Shown piece by piece: positions 62,860-64,000 of a stretch of 64,000 bases of DNA. Under the pieces are notes generated by a model, which saw only the letters and a program-made list of their open reading frames with translations, did not search any database and had not been told where the DNA came from. Numbering within the stretch: the stretch's first letter is position 1; each line of letters starts with the position of its first letter. The stretch covers positions 2,805,001-2,869,000 of the forward strand of contig NC_081815.1 in NCBI RefSeq assembly GCF_030704535.1, given 5' to 3'. This DNA is from Vitis vinifera. Lineage: Eukaryota > Streptophyta > Magnoliopsida > Vitales > Vitaceae. The position numbers were made by a program, and so were the translations under genes.

Positions 62860-64000
62860 TGGGCGGGGCCAAGTGTTGAAGTACTGGATCCAATGAAAGC
62901 AAATTCAAGTTCAGGCCCAGCCCACTTCACTTCATTTTTAAAATTTCCAATCCTTAACTGTGGGTATAACTCAAATTTATATTTTTTTTAAATCAAAATT
63001 TTTATTATTTAAAATTTAATATAATATGTGAAAAGTCATCTTTGTGCTTAATTTAGATTAAAATTTCATTTTTTAACTTACCTAAAAGGAAAAAAAAATT
63101 CTGAATATCACAAAAATTGTGGGCTCTATTCGCGGCCCAACGCAACAAACTTCATTCCCATTTAGGATCTTCTTTTCCATCGTTGTCATATATTCTGACA
63201 TTATTACACAATTATTAAGACCATGTTTGGTTATAATAAAAAAAAAATAAGAAAAGACAAAAAAATGAAAGTCAAAAGAAAATTAATGTTTCAAATACAA
63301 ATCAAATTAATGAAAAAAAAATGATGTATATCCCTTTTATATTCTTAAATACCACAAACCACAAGTCACAAGTAATCAATAAATATGAGAAGATTAATAT
63401 AGTATTTGTTTTATTGATCTTCATAAAAAAAAAATCAAAATATATAATATTTTTTTATTTAGATAAAAATAATATAATATCAACCCATATAACTAAATTA
63501 AATTTATTATTAATAAATTTGGTTTATTGGTTGCTCAAAGGAAAAAGGTCAAATATTTTTATTTTTTTTATAAAATTAAAAAATAATAAATAATTAAATA
63601 TAAGAAAATGGTACATAGTTTTAATCGATGGTAAACAACGTACTTACCTATCTTTTAGGTGATAGCCCATAACGATGACCTACACTTGTTTTTTGCTTGA
63701 CCGACACCTACACCTATTTTCTACGAGGTTCAAGATTTAGAGAAAATAAACACTTTTTTAAAGGTTTTTCTCTCCAAAATCCCTTTTCATATTTGAAAAA
63801 CCATAAACTTCCATTATGAAAAATTATCGATTGAATTAGAAGAGTTTCCAACTTTTAAAATATTTCAAAATTCAATTTTTCCAAAAACCCTAGTAACCAA
63901 TTACGAGAGTTTTTTTTTTTTTTTTTCTGTAATATTTTATATGGAAACCATTGAATTTTAAAAAATAAAATGTAAAAAAGCAGGAGTCCCTTTTAAAACA
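62860..64000. other. Upstream of RPB5, intergenic, no gene seen
   Basis: AT-rich DNA without a supported gene. A MITE-like terminus (GACCATGTTTGGTTATAATA) starts at 63221; its partner was not found. Confidence 0.4.

Overview
This is a 64 kb piece of a plant nuclear chromosome: intron-rich genes with GT..AG splice sites, AT-rich intergenic DNA and decayed retroelements. The proteins are those of a woody dicot, and grapevine (Vitis) is my best guess from protein flavour, but that assignment is an inference. There is no operon-like, CRISPR, phage or bacterial content. I joined exons by eye from reading frame, splice consensus and family conservation. Nine of the ten gene models are in frame end to end and have their own start and stop; the tenth enters the window from the left.

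Layout: (1) 410-4034 +, the 3' half of a Bin3-type RNA methyltransferase gene, with a large intron swollen by LINE debris and a MITE. (2) 5275-5775 +, a single-exon 166-aa protein I do not recognise. (3) 8869-12899 -, a 14-exon casein kinase 1-like (CKL) gene, 433 aa. (4) 13.4-18.8 kb, a repeat-rich stretch with retroelement remnants and three related short hairpins. (5) 18860-19270 +, an intronless TMEM234-like membrane protein. (6) 20.05-21.85 kb, a small non-coding LTR element on the minus strand, with a 5'-truncated LINE nested in one LTR. (7) 23873-25894 -, an XTH gene, 291 aa. (8) 27197-29358 -, a GLOX-type aldehyde oxidase gene, 569 aa. (9) 29.4-33.9 kb, intergenic, with a MITE-like element. 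(10) 33930-35620 -, a TIE/SPEAR-type EAR-motif repressor gene. (11) 35.6-44.3 kb, a large AT-rich intergenic block with tandem repeats, ending in the probable 5' UTR and leader intron of the next gene. (12) 44316-49756 +, the chloroplast PSRP-7/EF-Ts polyprotein gene, 1135 aa. (13) 51055-56645 -, the METTL5-type rRNA m6A methyltransferase gene, 220 aa. (14) 58639-60461 -, RNA polymerase subunit RPB5 (RPABC1), 201 aa, with a leader exon near 62.65-62.85 kb.

The genes are a normal mix of housekeeping functions (RNA and rRNA methylation, RNA polymerase, chloroplast translation, signalling) plus two secreted cell-wall enzymes side by side (XTH and GLOX) and one developmental repressor. I found no convincing undescribed biological system. 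The more interesting signals are structural. They are: extremely short LINE-tail insertions bounded by perfect target-site duplications inside introns; a LINE flanked by an unusually long (~180 bp) duplication; an intron-containing tandem duplication in the SPEAR gene; a duplicated acidic linker plus intron in the EF-Ts polyprotein gene; a duplicated leader segment with two splice donors in RPB5; and a SINE with a 20-bp target-site duplication in METTL5.
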